DNA from: DASZOC01 sp035550975
GTDB lineage: Bacteria; Actinomycetota; CADDZG01; WHSQ01
Reading direction: 5' to 3'
DNA length: 64,000 nucleotides
Assembly: GCA_035550975.1 (NCBI GenBank)
Contig: DASZOC010000016.1
Coordinates: 1-64,000 of the forward strand
Each line of letters starts with the position of its first letter. Position 1 is the stretch's first letter. Both the position numbers and the translations under genes were made by a program. The notes under the pieces were generated by a model. That model was not told where the DNA came from, did not search any database, and saw only the letters and a list, made by a program, of their open reading frames with translations. Below are positions 33,097 to 41,398 of the stretch, piece after piece.

Positions 33097-34392
33097 CTAC
33101 GCGACCAGTGGTTGGCCCAGCAGGACGAGGGTCCCGACGGTGAAGATGCTCATCAGCACGGTCAGCGCGATCTGGCTGCGAACGGCGGCCTCGTGTCCCC
33201 CGGCACGACGCAACGCGATGCGATGACCCGTGAGGACGCCGAGGACGTGGCCCCCGATGATCAGCGCGATCTCGATGAACCACACGAGCGCCGGCGAGGG
33301 CAGATATCCGGAGAACGCGGTCGCCGTCCCGAACAGGTTCCAGCCGCGCTCGAACGGGTCGGAGAGAGCCGCTATGAGCCTCGGCACCCCGATCATCAGA
33401 AGCGGCGCGTTGTGAGCGAGGAGGTACGCGACGCCGATCGGGATCAAGCTCCACGCGAAGTGACGCATCTCGGTGCCAATCCGCGCGTCCGCGCGGATCG
33501 ACCGCGCCGTCACCCACATCGTGAGCGCGTAAGGCAGCAAGAACACCCCCGCGAACAGAACCAGGGCCAAAGAGTCGACGATCTGGCTCGGAACGTCGCC
33601 GACGCGCGCGGCCTCTAGGAACTGGTGCCAGTGGGTCGTCTCGCGCACGTTGTCGAGGGTCGTCGCGCCCAACAGGACGAACAGCGATGCAAATACAGGC
33701 TTTGAGGGCTGTTCGGGCCGGTCGAGCTCCGTCAACCAGCCGCGGTAACGAAGCCCGCGCTCGTCCAGTCGCAGAGGAGCGCACGCGCCGGCGAAACCGA
33801 ACAACAACGACAGCGGGTCGGTCTCGGACCAGCGATCGCCCCATCTCGCGCGGAACGTGAAGACGAACAACGAATACGCGAGCAGCACGCCGACCACGGG
33901 GACCGCGTCGAAACCGATCCCGGAAACGAGCTCGAACCAGAACAGCCCGTAGAGGAGGACCGGCCCCACCCACCACGACGGGACCGAGGTCGCTTCGGGC
34001 GCTTCGAGCCGGTAGAAGCCCTCGATCGTCCTCCACGGGTCGACGGCGCCCCAGTAGCCCGACACCAGAGCGTTGACGGCGGCGACGCCGATTATGAGCG
34101 CGATCCAGAACCACAACGGAGCGAAGCTGAGGCCGCGGTCGCGCACGAGCACCCCCGCCAGGATCGCGAGGAACAACCCCACGAGCGCGGCCACGCGCAA
34201 CACGCGGACGACGACCGCCGACGCGCGGGCGTCCACGAGTAGACGTGGAGGACGCTCGACCGGCTCCGTCTTGACCACCGCGCGCAGGACGAAGGAAAGA
34301 AGGACGGTGATCGCGGCCCCGACGCCGTACAACCACACCGGCAACGGCGCCTCGTAGACACGTCCGACGCCATGAGCGAGATCGACGATCAC
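33097..34392 (-). CDS. Integral membrane protein coupled to copC
   Basis: 431 residues with ten or more membrane helices (for example VWLYGVGAAITVLLSFVL, WFWIALIIGVAAVNALV, WWVGPVLLYGLFWFEL, ALVLFAGVFLLPYALTMW). Two conserved-looking spots are GYWGAVDPWRTIEGFYRL and ETTHWHQFLEAA; the histidines in the latter might bind metal. I do not recognise it as CopD, though it sits where CopD is expected: its GTG overlaps the copC stop (GTGA). The true start is therefore 34392, not the longer frame that runs through copC. Confidence 0.75.
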   Translation of the reverse strand: MIVDLAHGVGRVYEAPLPVWLYGVGAAITVLLSFVLRAVVKTEPVERPPRLLVDARASAVVVRVLRVAALVGLFLAILAGVLVRDRGLSFAPLWFWIALIIGVAAVNALVSGYWGAVDPWRTIEGFYRLEAPEATSVPSWWVGPVLLYGLFWFELVSGIGFDAVPVVGVLLAYSLFVFTFRARWGDRWSETDPLSLLFGFAGACAPLRLDERGLRYRGWLTELDRPEQPSKPVFASLFVLLGATTLDNVRETTHWHQFLEAARVGDVPSQIVDSLALVLFAGVFLLPYALTMWVTARSIRADARIGTEMRHFAWSLIPIGVAYLLAHNAPLLMIGVPRLIAALSDPFERGWNLFGTATAFSGYLPSPALVWFIEIALIIGGHVLGVLTGHRIALRRAGGHEAAVRSQIALTVLMSIFTVGTLVLLGQPLVA

Positions 34393-34904
34393 GCGGAACG
34401 CGACGCGATGAGGCGAACGACTACCGCAGCGACGACCACCCCGGCTCCGATCAGGACGGGGACGATCGGGAATCCTTCCGGTTCCTCTCCTACCGGCGGT
34501 GGTGGCTGTGCGACATCTTCCGTAGGGCCCGGCTCCGCGCGATCGCAGTGCTTGACACCTCGGACCTTGAACGAGAAGTTGCCTCGCGTCGCGTGACCGT
34601 CTACCGCCGAGATCACACGATACGTCACCGTCCAGCGGCCGGACTCCCCCTCCTTCACCTGGAGTTCCACGTCGCCGCGGCGGCGGTCGAGGCTGGCGAA
34701 GACGTCGTCTCCGCACCCGTCGAGCACCTCGAAACGACCGTCGTCCGTCGGCGCTTCGGTGAACGTGATTCGAACGCTCTTCGGCGGCCTCTCGACCGCC
34801 GTTCCCCGCTCCGGGTCGGTCGACTGCAGGTCGCCGTGCGCGACCGCAGGTCCGGACATCGCCACGAGGACGAAGGCGACGAAAAAGATGCGCGTGAGTC
34901 TCAT
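34389..34904 (-). CDS. CopC-like copper-resistance domain protein
   Basis: 171 residues: signal peptide ending MSGPAVA, then HGDLQSTDPERGTAVERPP, so the mature chain begins with the copper-binding His. The second ligand region is AVDGHATRGNFSFKV. A proline/glutamate linker leads to a C-terminal membrane helix (VPVLIGAGVVVAAVVVRLI), giving a surface-anchored copper-binding domain of the YcnJ/CopC type. It is followed by a coupled multi-pass protein and preceded by thpR with a 4-bp overlap. Confidence 0.9.
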   Translation of the reverse strand: MRLTRIFFVAFVLVAMSGPAVAHGDLQSTDPERGTAVERPPKSVRITFTEAPTDDGRFEVLDGCGDDVFASLDRRRGDVELQVKEGESGRWTVTYRVISAVDGHATRGNFSFKVRGVKHCDRAEPGPTEDVAQPPPPVGEEPEGFPIVPVLIGAGVVVAAVVVRLIASRSA

Positions 34905-35476
34905 CGCGTCGAGCCTAGGGGAAACGCGCACAACACCTCGTAACGCGCGCCTTTGGGTGACACGTGACTGCGGTACAGAACGATCTCGTTGACATCGAAC
35001 GGCTCGATGCCGGTCGTATCCACAGATGGGAACCCGCTCTTCAACGGGATCGGCATCTTGAAGCGCGCCAGCGTGAGGTGAGGCTGGTAGGCGCGCCCCT
35101 CGGAGGGGAAGCCGAGCGACTCGAAGGAGCGATCGAGGTCTCCCGCCACTGCCGCGAGCAAGCCCGCGGGATCGTCGACGCCGATCCACAGGACGCGGAT
35201 ACGCGTCCTTGACGGGAACGCGCCTAGATCTGTCAACGACATCCGCGCGGGCGCATGACTCGATGCAACCATCGTGCAGACCTTCTCGATCGCGCCGAGA
35301 CGATCGACCGGCGTGGAGCCGAGGAACTTCAGCGTGAGGTGCTGGTTCGCGGGTGGGGTCCAGCGGGCGTTCGACAACTTGTCGCGCAAGTCCTCGACCA
35401 ACGCCGCGACCGCGTCGAGCCGATCGGAGGGGATGCGAGCTGCGACGAAGAGCCTGATGCGCTCCGGGTCCGTCAC
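34901..35476 (-). CDS. thpR: RNA 2',3'-cyclic phosphodiesterase (ThpR/LigT)
   Basis: A 2H phosphoesterase of 191 residues with both catalytic HxT motifs, NQHLTLKFLG and QPHLTLARFK. Opens 2',3'-cyclic phosphates in RNA; the physiological target in bacteria is unsettled. Length is normal. It overlaps both copC and cinA by 4 bp, placing it inside a pgsA-cinA-thpR-copC-membrane protein operon. Confidence 0.93.
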   Translation of the reverse strand: MTDPERIRLFVAARIPSDRLDAVAALVEDLRDKLSNARWTPPANQHLTLKFLGSTPVDRLGAIEKVCTMVASSHAPARMSLTDLGAFPSRTRIRVLWIGVDDPAGLLAAVAGDLDRSFESLGFPSEGRAYQPHLTLARFKMPIPLKSGFPSVDTTGIEPFDVNEIVLYRSHVSPKGARYEVLCAFPLGSTR

Positions 35477-36705
35477 GCTTGCTGCACGATGCGACGGCCG
35501 AGGTCGAGCGCGGCCGTCGCCGCGATCCGACGGATGTTCTCGCGGTCGCCGTACCCCTGCGCCCGCTTGACCTCGGTGCGGCCCCCGAAGGTCGCGCCGA
35601 CGAAGATCGTGCCGACCGGCATTCCCTCCTGCTCCGCGGGCCCCGCGACGCCCGTCGCGCTGATGCCGAGCTCGGCGCCGAACCGCAGCGCAGCTCCTTC
35701 GGCGAGTGCCACGGCGGCCTCCTCGCTGACGGCGCCGGGTCCGTCGAGGATCGCTTCTGGGACACCGGCAACATCACGTTTCGCGTCGTAGGTGTAGCAG
35801 ACGAGAGACCCGGAGAAGAACTCGCTCGCGCCCCCCGCGGCGGTGAGCTCGGAGCCGATGAGCCCGCCCGTGAGCGACTCCGCTGCCCCAACCTTGGCGT
35901 CGCGCCCGCGCAGCAGCTCGGCCAACGCCGCCGCAACGGTCCCGTGGTTGCCGGGCAACGCATCGAGGCCGAGGCGGGCGCGTACCTCGCCTTCGATGGG
36001 AGCGATCAGCGCGAGCGCTTCGCTCTCCGAGCCTGCCCGGGCGCTGATGCGTACCCGGACGACGCCGGAGCCGGCGAGATACGCGATCGTCGGATTGCTC
36101 TGCGCCTCGACCAGGTCGGCGATCTTGTCGTGGGTGTGGCTCTCCCCCAGTCCGACCACGAGCACCTGCCGGCTCGCGATCACACCGCCCCCGCCACGGT
36201 CGCTCAGGATCGGCGCGACCGTCTTGAACAGCATCGCTTCCATCTCCCATGGAACGCCCGGCAGCGCGAAGACGATGCACCCGTCGTGCTCGAGCACGAA
36301 GCCGGGCGCGGTTCCCTCCGGCTGGATCGCCGTCGCACCGGTGGGAAGGTCCGCCTGGCGCAGGTTCGCCTCCGGCATCGCTCTCCGGATCCGGCTGAAG
36401 ATCTCGGTCACTTTCTGTTCCAGCGCGGGGTCACGCTTCAGCTCGAGGCCGAACGCTTGCGCGACGCCCTCGCGTGTGAGGTCGTCGGGCGTGGGACCGA
36501 GGCCGCCGGTGATCACGACCGCGTCGGATCGGCGGGCCGCCGTCCGAATCGTCTCCGCGACGCGTTCGAGGTTGTCTCCGACGACGGAGTGGAAATAGAC
36601 GTTCACGCCGATCGCGGCCAGTGCCTCGGATATGCGTTGCGCATTCGTGTTCGCGATCTGCCCCAAGAGCAGCTCGGTCCCGACCCCGACGATCTCGGCG
36701 TTCAT
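35473..36705 (-). CDS. cinA: CinA family protein (nicotinamide-nucleotide amidase / ADP-ribose pyrophosphatase)
   Basis: 410 residues with both standard domains. The N-terminal MoaB/MogA-like domain (EIVGVGTELLLGQIANTN, ITGGLGPTPDDLTRE, FALPGVPWEMEAM) is followed by the C-terminal PncC-like amidase domain (KVGAAESLTGGLIGSELT, SGSLVCYTYDAKRD, ISATGVAGP). It recycles NMN to NaMN or clears ADP-ribose. The ATG at 36705 overlaps the pgsA stop (ATGA), so the longer frame reaching into pgsA is not the start. Both catalytic serine/lysine regions look intact. Confidence 0.94.
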   Translation of the reverse strand: MNAEIVGVGTELLLGQIANTNAQRISEALAAIGVNVYFHSVVGDNLERVAETIRTAARRSDAVVITGGLGPTPDDLTREGVAQAFGLELKRDPALEQKVTEIFSRIRRAMPEANLRQADLPTGATAIQPEGTAPGFVLEHDGCIVFALPGVPWEMEAMLFKTVAPILSDRGGGGVIASRQVLVVGLGESHTHDKIADLVEAQSNPTIAYLAGSGVVRVRISARAGSESEALALIAPIEGEVRARLGLDALPGNHGTVAAALAELLRGRDAKVGAAESLTGGLIGSELTAAGGASEFFSGSLVCYTYDAKRDVAGVPEAILDGPGAVSEEAAVALAEGAALRFGAELGISATGVAGPAEQEGMPVGTIFVGATFGGRTEVKRAQGYGDRENIRRIAATAALDLGRRIVQQA

Positions 36706-37229
36706 GCGGCCGTCTTTACCCTCCGGGCACCGACGAAATACTCCGTGCCTGAGATCACCGAGACGACGAGGGCCAGCCCGAGAAGGATCCCGTGGCCGAC
36801 GTTGATGCCGCCCCACGGGAGGAGCCACCAGGACACGAGGATGATCTGCAGGATCGTCTTGGCCTTGCCGCTCGCCGACGACGGGAGCGTCCCGCCGCGG
36901 TTGACGATCGTCGTGCGCAGCACCTGGACGAAGACCTCACGCGCCGCCAGGATGACCGCGGCCCACAGCGGGAAACGGAGCTCGGCGACGAGCGCGACGA
37001 GCGCCGCTCCGATCAAGAGCTTGTCCGCGGTCGGATCCAGAAACTGGCCGAGGCGGGTGATCTGGTCGTTGCGGCGCGCGAGGTAGCCGTCGACGAGGTC
37101 GGAGATCGACGCCACCAGGAACAGGACGAAGGCCGCGACACGCGCGGCGTTCGAGTTCCCGAAGGCGACCACCAAGAACACCGGAACGAGCAGCACGCGC
37201 GCGATCGTGATCGCGTTCGGGATATTCAC
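36702..37229 (-). CDS. pgsA: CDP-diacylglycerol-glycerol-3-phosphate 3-phosphatidyltransferase
   Basis: Integral membrane enzyme making phosphatidylglycerol phosphate. 175 residues with the CDP-alcohol phosphotransferase signature complete: Asp47-Gly48, Ala51-Arg52, Gly61, Asp65 and Asp69 (DLVDGYLARR, GQFLDPTADK). Five to six helices. Followed by cinA with a 4-bp overlap, a pairing found in many Gram-positives (pgsA-cinA near ftsK and recA). Other CDP-alcohol transferases share the motif, but context favours PgsA. Confidence 0.92.
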   Translation of the reverse strand: MNIPNAITIARVLLVPVFLVVAFGNSNAARVAAFVLFLVASISDLVDGYLARRNDQITRLGQFLDPTADKLLIGAALVALVAELRFPLWAAVILAAREVFVQVLRTTIVNRGGTLPSSASGKAKTILQIILVSWWLLPWGGINVGHGILLGLALVVSVISGTEYFVGARRVKTAA

Positions 37230-37324
37230 GCACGGCAGGCTACCGCTGCGCCGTCGCGGTCAACGGCGTCGGCTCGCCCTCGACGGCGACCGTCAACCGC
37301 GGCGGCGGCAGCTCGGCAAGTTCT

Positions 37325-38926
37325 CTAACGCAGCCGGGGAGGCAACGGCATCCTGATGGTCCGCTCGGCGATCGTCTGGGTGTCGACGGTCAGGTACGCG
37401 ATCCTTCCCCTGTCGTTGCCTGGCGTCGTCTTCGGAAGCGCGCGGTCTCGCTCGAAGCGCAGGAACGGAAGCTTGAAGCCTCCGTAGGCGGTGACAGACG
37501 ACTCGGTGGTGCCGGGGTCGAACCACGAGTTGTCCGCCCCCGAGATCAGCACGCCGATCCGGTGCCCTTTCTCTAGCACCCAGTCCTGGGGATATAGCTC
37601 GAACCGAACGCGGGCCTCGGTGAGCGGATCGGTGATGGCGCCATCACCCTCGACGAGGGCGGCGCCGCGCGAGACGAGTGTCGCTCGTGTCCCGTCGACG
37701 TCGAACAGACGAGCGTGTACATGGATGCCGGAGAGACTCGAGTCCACGCGCAGATCCATCTTCGGGACGCCGGAGACGTGCACGTCGTACGGCATCGGTT
37801 GACTGAACGACCATGTCCCGCGCTGCGAGGCCGCTCCCGTGTCGTCGGCGTAGGAGTCCTGGTACGTGCCGGGCTTAACGGGCAGCATCCGGTATGTCGA
37901 ATCCGCCGGCGGCCACTGACGTTCGGTCCGCCAGACGCCCTTCGACCCTTCTTGGATCTCGACCGGCGGATCGGCCGGCGGGTTCTTCCCCTGCAGGAAG
38001 CGGTCGAAGAAGTGCACGACCTCTTCGTAGAAGCGCTCGTTGCCGCTGGCCCTGTCGGGGATGCGGTGGATGAACTGGCCGAACCACGCGCGCTTATATC
38101 CGTCGAGCGCGGAGTAGACGTCGAGGAAGTTGTCGGGCTTCGTCTGCGGATCGAGGAGGCCATGGCTCCACAGCGTCGGCACCTTGCTGTTGCCGGCCTT
38201 CTTGATCAGGTTCCGGACCTTCCAGTACGACGTCGAAGGATCGTGGCGCGCTGTCTCGTAGGTGTTCTCGGGATAACAGGTCGCGCTGTCTTCGGTCGGA
38301 GCCCCGGGAGAGGTCAGATCGATCGCGCCGTAGAGGCCCGGCGTCGCGTGCCATCCCCCCGCGTAGTGGACGCCGTTCATGTAAAGGCCGCGATAGGCGC
38401 TGATCAACGGAGACGACACGACCGCAGCCGACAGCGGAGCTTTCCCGGCGTAAGCCATCATCTGGGTCCACGCGTCGTAGCTGATGCCGTAGGTCCCGAC
38501 CTTGCCGGTCGACCACTCCTGGCCGGCGGCCCACTCGACGGCGGCAACGGCGTCCATCTGCTCGCCCGGACCGCCGAAGTCGCCGCACCCGTCGCTCTTC
38601 CCGTAACCGCGCAGGCTCGCTTGGACGACCGTGTACCCCTTCTCGAAGACCTGCATCTCGTTGGCGAGCTCGGGATAGAGCAGCGTCGGGCGGACGCTCA
38701 GGTTCAAGAACGACTGGTACGGCGTGATCACGAGGATGACCGGCGTCTTCCCTTTCTCCCCCGCGTCGGCAGGCCGGAACACCTGGGCGTAGAGCTTCGT
38801 GCCGTCCGGCGCCTCGAAATACTGCTCCGACGCGACATACTCGTTCGACGCACCTGCCGTGGGAGCCGCGATGACTCCGGCCGCGCCCAGCGCGAGCACG
38901 ACAAACAACGACACCACTCGCCTCAT
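37325..38926 (-). CDS. Secreted CocE/NonD-type serine hydrolase (S15-like)
   Basis: 533 residues. Signal peptide MRRVVSLFVVLALGAAGVIA, then an alpha/beta-hydrolase domain with nucleophile Ser in VGTYGISYDAWTQM and a C-terminal jelly-roll (X-Pro dipeptidyl-peptidase C-terminal) domain with VSGVPKMDLRVDSSLSG and LEKGHRIGVLISGADN. Acid residue and His are expected in GLLDPQTKP and QFIHRIPD. It could be an aminopeptidase or an ester/acyl hydrolase; family members vary. The ATG at 38926 is chosen for the signal peptide. Monocistronic. Confidence 0.88.
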   Translation of the reverse strand: MRRVVSLFVVLALGAAGVIAAPTAGASNEYVASEQYFEAPDGTKLYAQVFRPADAGEKGKTPVILVITPYQSFLNLSVRPTLLYPELANEMQVFEKGYTVVQASLRGYGKSDGCGDFGGPGEQMDAVAAVEWAAGQEWSTGKVGTYGISYDAWTQMMAYAGKAPLSAAVVSSPLISAYRGLYMNGVHYAGGWHATPGLYGAIDLTSPGAPTEDSATCYPENTYETARHDPSTSYWKVRNLIKKAGNSKVPTLWSHGLLDPQTKPDNFLDVYSALDGYKRAWFGQFIHRIPDRASGNERFYEEVVHFFDRFLQGKNPPADPPVEIQEGSKGVWRTERQWPPADSTYRMLPVKPGTYQDSYADDTGAASQRGTWSFSQPMPYDVHVSGVPKMDLRVDSSLSGIHVHARLFDVDGTRATLVSRGAALVEGDGAITDPLTEARVRFELYPQDWVLEKGHRIGVLISGADNSWFDPGTTESSVTAYGGFKLPFLRFERDRALPKTTPGNDRGRIAYLTVDTQTIAERTIRMPLPPRLR

Positions 38927-39087
38927 GCCCCTGCAGCCTTTCTCCGTCCGGTTCGCCCGATTCGTTCGCCATAGGACGGATACGTTCCTGCCCACGGACG
39001 GGTAACCGCCACCTGCGGGAACATCTGCCGACACCGGGGCGTCATATCGGGCAGACTTAGCCACGAGGAGAGACGAGGGAGGCGGAC

Positions 39088-39825
39088 ATGTCGGATCGTC
39101 GGACATCGGCAGCGGGTGTCGTCATCGCAGTGGGGCTGGTGGTGGCCGCTCTGGTCGTACCGAGCGCGGGGTCGGCGCAGACGAGCACCACGACCCAGGA
39201 CACGGTCACCGTCACGGCGGCAGGCAAGGTCGAGGGCCGGCCCGATATCGCCGCGGTCAGCTTCGGTATCAACGGTAAGGCCGCAACGGCGCAGGGTTCG
39301 ATGGACCTGCTGGCGCAGCGCCAGAACGCGGTGATCGACGCGCTCGAGGGAGGCCTCGGCCTCCCCGACGACGCCGTCCGCACCGGCAACATCACCTTGC
39401 GCGAGAACTGCCGCTATAGGCGCGCACTCGAGCGGACCGTGTGCAACGGCTACGTCGCCCGCACGACCGTTCGGGCCGAGACCCGCGACCTCGACCAGGT
39501 CGGAGCGATCATCGACGCCGGCATCGCGGCCGGGGCGAACTCTCTGAACGGCGTCTCGTTCGAGCGGACGGAGAACGACCAGGCGCTACGCGAGGCGCTG
39601 GCCCAGGCGATGGAGCTGGCGCGAGGCAAAGCAGAGGCTCTCGCGGCGAGCGCCAACCGCAACCTCGGGCGAGTCATGGTGATCGAGGAGGGCGGCGCCC
39701 GGCGGCCCAGCTTCGGCGCCGGAGACGCTGCGCTCGGAGCCACCTTCGCGGCGAGGGACATCCGGATCGACCCGCCGAACGAGATCACGCGCGTCACGAT
39801 CGTAGTCACCTTCGCCCTCGACTGA
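39088..39825 (+). CDS. SIMPL-domain (DUF541) secreted protein
   Basis: 245 residues with an N-terminal signal/anchor (GVVIAVGLVVAALVVPSAG) and a SIMPL domain. The domain opens DTVTVTAAGKVEGRPDIAAV and contains the family-like ALAQAMELARGKAEALA helix and NEITRVTIVVTFAL end. Two Cys (ENCRYRR, TVCNGY) could form a disulfide outside the membrane. The function of the family is poorly known; envelope stress roles have been reported for relatives. A hairpin repeat (39837-39887) follows 12 nt after the stop. Confidence 0.87.
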   Translation: MSDRRTSAAGVVIAVGLVVAALVVPSAGSAQTSTTTQDTVTVTAAGKVEGRPDIAAVSFGINGKAATAQGSMDLLAQRQNAVIDALEGGLGLPDDAVRTGNITLRENCRYRRALERTVCNGYVARTTVRAETRDLDQVGAIIDAGIAAGANSLNGVSFERTENDQALREALAQAMELARGKAEALAASANRNLGRVMVIEEGGARRPSFGAGDAALGATFAARDIRIDPPNEITRVTIVVTFALD

Positions 39826-39836
39826 CCTCGCTAATA

Positions 39837-39887
39837 GGAGCGTTGGACGCAGATGCCCTCTCATGAGGTATTTACGTCCAACGCTCC
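39837..39887. repeat. Hairpin repeat, copy A
   Basis: A 51-bp element: GGAGCGTTGGACG (39837-39849) pairs perfectly with CGTCCAACGCTCC (39875-39887) around a 25-nt loop that itself holds the palindrome CTCATGAG. A second copy at 41352-41398 has the same loop length and 21 of 25 identical loop bases. Between the SIMPL and GNAT genes; it could serve as terminator of the SIMPL transcript. Confidence 0.8.
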
Positions 39888-39929
39888 GCTAGACGGCGGC
39901 CAGAGCGCGATCCGGCGTTCGACGTCCCG

Positions 39930-40457
39930 GTGACGGACCGCGTCGTGGTGCGCGACGCCACCCCGGAAGATGCGCAAGCGATCGCGGTCACGCACATCGC
40001 GTGCTGGCAGGAAGCGTACGTCGACCAGCTCCCGCAGGACTTCCTCGACGGGCTATCCGATGGTGTGGAGCGCCGTCGGGAGTTCTGGGAAGCAGGCGCG
40101 CGGGCACCGGGCGATCAGGAAGCGCTGCTCGTGGCGGAGGTCGCGGGTGACGTAGTCGGCTTTGCGCACATCCGTCCGAGCCGCGACGCTCTAGCGGAAG
40201 AGACCACGGGTGAGCTGAGCGCGATCTACCTCCGGAAGTCGTATTGGGGCCGCGGGATCGGTCGGCGATTACTCACGGAGGCGACGGATCGACTACGGGC
40301 GTGTCGATTCAGGGACGCGACGCTGTGGGTGCTGGACACGAACGAACGCACGCGCCGCTTCTACGAAGCCGCCGGATGGGTGCTAGACGGCAGCGAGCAA
40401 CCGGATCAGATCGGCGACACCTCCGTACGCGAGGTGCGCTACCGGGTAACCCTCTAG
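39930..40457 (+). CDS. GNAT-family N-acetyltransferase
   Basis: 175 residues, GTG start. The acetyl-CoA site is clear: LSAIYLRKSYWGRGIGRRLL (motif A with the RxxGxG/A-type RGIGRR loop), followed by DATLWVLDTNERTRRFYEAA (motif B). The closest style is that of small-molecule or ribosomal-protein-like acetyltransferases; the substrate is unknown. No overlapping partner gene. Confidence 0.9.
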   Translation: MTDRVVVRDATPEDAQAIAVTHIACWQEAYVDQLPQDFLDGLSDGVERRREFWEAGARAPGDQEALLVAEVAGDVVGFAHIRPSRDALAEETTGELSAIYLRKSYWGRGIGRRLLTEATDRLRACRFRDATLWVLDTNERTRRFYEAAGWVLDGSEQPDQIGDTSVREVRYRVTL

Positions 40458-40471
40458 ATCGCGGGCCGCGG

Positions 40472-40518
40472 TTGACTTCGTAGGAGTTTCGTAATAGGTT
40501 TCGTAAGTCATCCGTAGG
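40472..40518 (+). promoter_or_regulatory. padR promoter with four phased TTCGTA repeats
   Basis: TTGACT (40472-40477), a 17-bp spacer and TAGGTT (40495-40500) form a good vegetative-type promoter. Repeats TTCGTAGG (40477), TTCGTAAT (40488), TTCGTAAG (40500) and TCCGTAGG (40511) recur every 11-12 bp, one helical turn, from the -35 to the ribosome site. They look like a multi-site operator, presumably for the PadR protein encoded next. Confidence 0.6.
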
Positions 40519-40528
40519 AGGCTTGCGA

Positions 40529-40996
40529 ATGGGACGGCGGTTCTTCAGGCACGGCGAGCTACCCCTCGTGCTCCTGGCGCTGCTGGCGGAGCGGCCGATG
40601 CACGGCTACGACCTGATGATCGAGCTGGGGCGGCTCTTCGCCCCCCACTACCACCCGTCTCCCGGGAGCGTCTACCCCGCGGTCGAAGCGCTGGAGGCCG
40701 AGGGTCTCATAGCGGCTCGTACCGACGACGGCCCCCGCGTCTACCGCCTGACGCGATCGGGAGCTACCGCACTGGAGAAACGCAGGGATGCGCTCGCGGC
40801 CCTCGAGCTTCGGACCGGGATGCGCGTAGCGCAGAGGGGCACCGTCGATGCCGTCCTCGATCGTTTCGCGTCGCGTGTTCGCGCGTTTACGGGGCGCCTG
40901 GACCCGGACACGCTCGAGGACGTCCTCGACCGCACGCTCGACGACATCCAAGCAACTGTTACCGGACAACCAGTAGGAAAGGAGGCACCGTCATGA
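40529..40996 (+). CDS. PadR-family transcriptional regulator
   Basis: 155 residues. The winged-helix N-terminal domain has LPLVLLALLAERPMHGYDLM, SPGSVYPAVEALEAEGLI and the wing ARTDDGPRVYRLTRSG; a helical dimerisation domain follows. The ATG at 40529 (TAGGAGG 7 nt upstream) is preferred to the TTG at 40525... two codons earlier. It overlaps the small 2TM gene by 4 bp and is preceded by phased repeats, so it probably represses its own two-gene operon. The inducing ligand is unknown. Confidence 0.92.
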   Translation: MGRRFFRHGELPLVLLALLAERPMHGYDLMIELGRLFAPHYHPSPGSVYPAVEALEAEGLIAARTDDGPRVYRLTRSGATALEKRRDALAALELRTGMRVAQRGTVDAVLDRFASRVRAFTGRLDPDTLEDVLDRTLDDIQATVTGQPVGKEAPS

Positions 40997-41268
40997 GCGA
41001 TCCGTTCGACCGTGCAGTGGAACGTGAGAAGTCGGAGCGACGCGGACACCGCAACCGGGCCGTATGGAACCGACTCGCGATCCACTTGCGGATCTATCTG
41101 ATCGTGAACCTGGTCCTTGCGGGGATCTGGGCCGTCGAGGCGGTCCTGGACAACGGACATCCTCTGTGGTTCTTGCAGGTCGCGTGGGGCTGGGGGATCG
41201 GCCTCTTCATCCACTACGTGGTCGTCACGCAGGTGACGAGGCAATGGTGGCCGCGCCGCCTCGCGTAA
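40993..41268 (+). CDS. 2TM-domain membrane protein
   Basis: 91 residues matching the small 2TM domain family: a charged start (FDRAVEREKSERRGHRNR), two helices (LRIYLIVNLVLAGIWAV and WGWGIGLFIHYVVVT) and a basic end. Such proteins often accompany PadR/LytTR-type regulators or histidine kinases; the role is unknown. Translationally coupled to padR by ATGA-type overlap. Confidence 0.82.
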   Translation: MSDPFDRAVEREKSERRGHRNRAVWNRLAIHLRIYLIVNLVLAGIWAVEAVLDNGHPLWFLQVAWGWGIGLFIHYVVVTQVTRQWWPRRLA

Positions 41269-41351
41269 CGCCCGCGGTAGATGTTTGCGCGGGAGGGCCC
41301 TAGCCCCGGGTGCTCGGAAGCGCGTGGGTCGCGCGGTGCCTGGAGGGGAAG

Positions 41352-41398
41352 CACGATGGACGTAGATGCCCGCTCATGAGGGGTTTACGTCCAACGTG
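41352..41398. repeat. Hairpin repeat, copy B, overlapping the rimO stop
   Basis: CACGATGGACG (41352-41362) pairs with CGTCCAACGTG (41388-41398) with one mismatch around a 25-nt loop nearly identical to copy A at 39837-39887. In minus orientation the element encodes the last eight residues of RimO (TLDVNPS) and its TGA, which lies in the loop palindrome CTCATGAG. This suggests the element inserted at, and now ends, the rimO gene. Confidence 0.8.
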
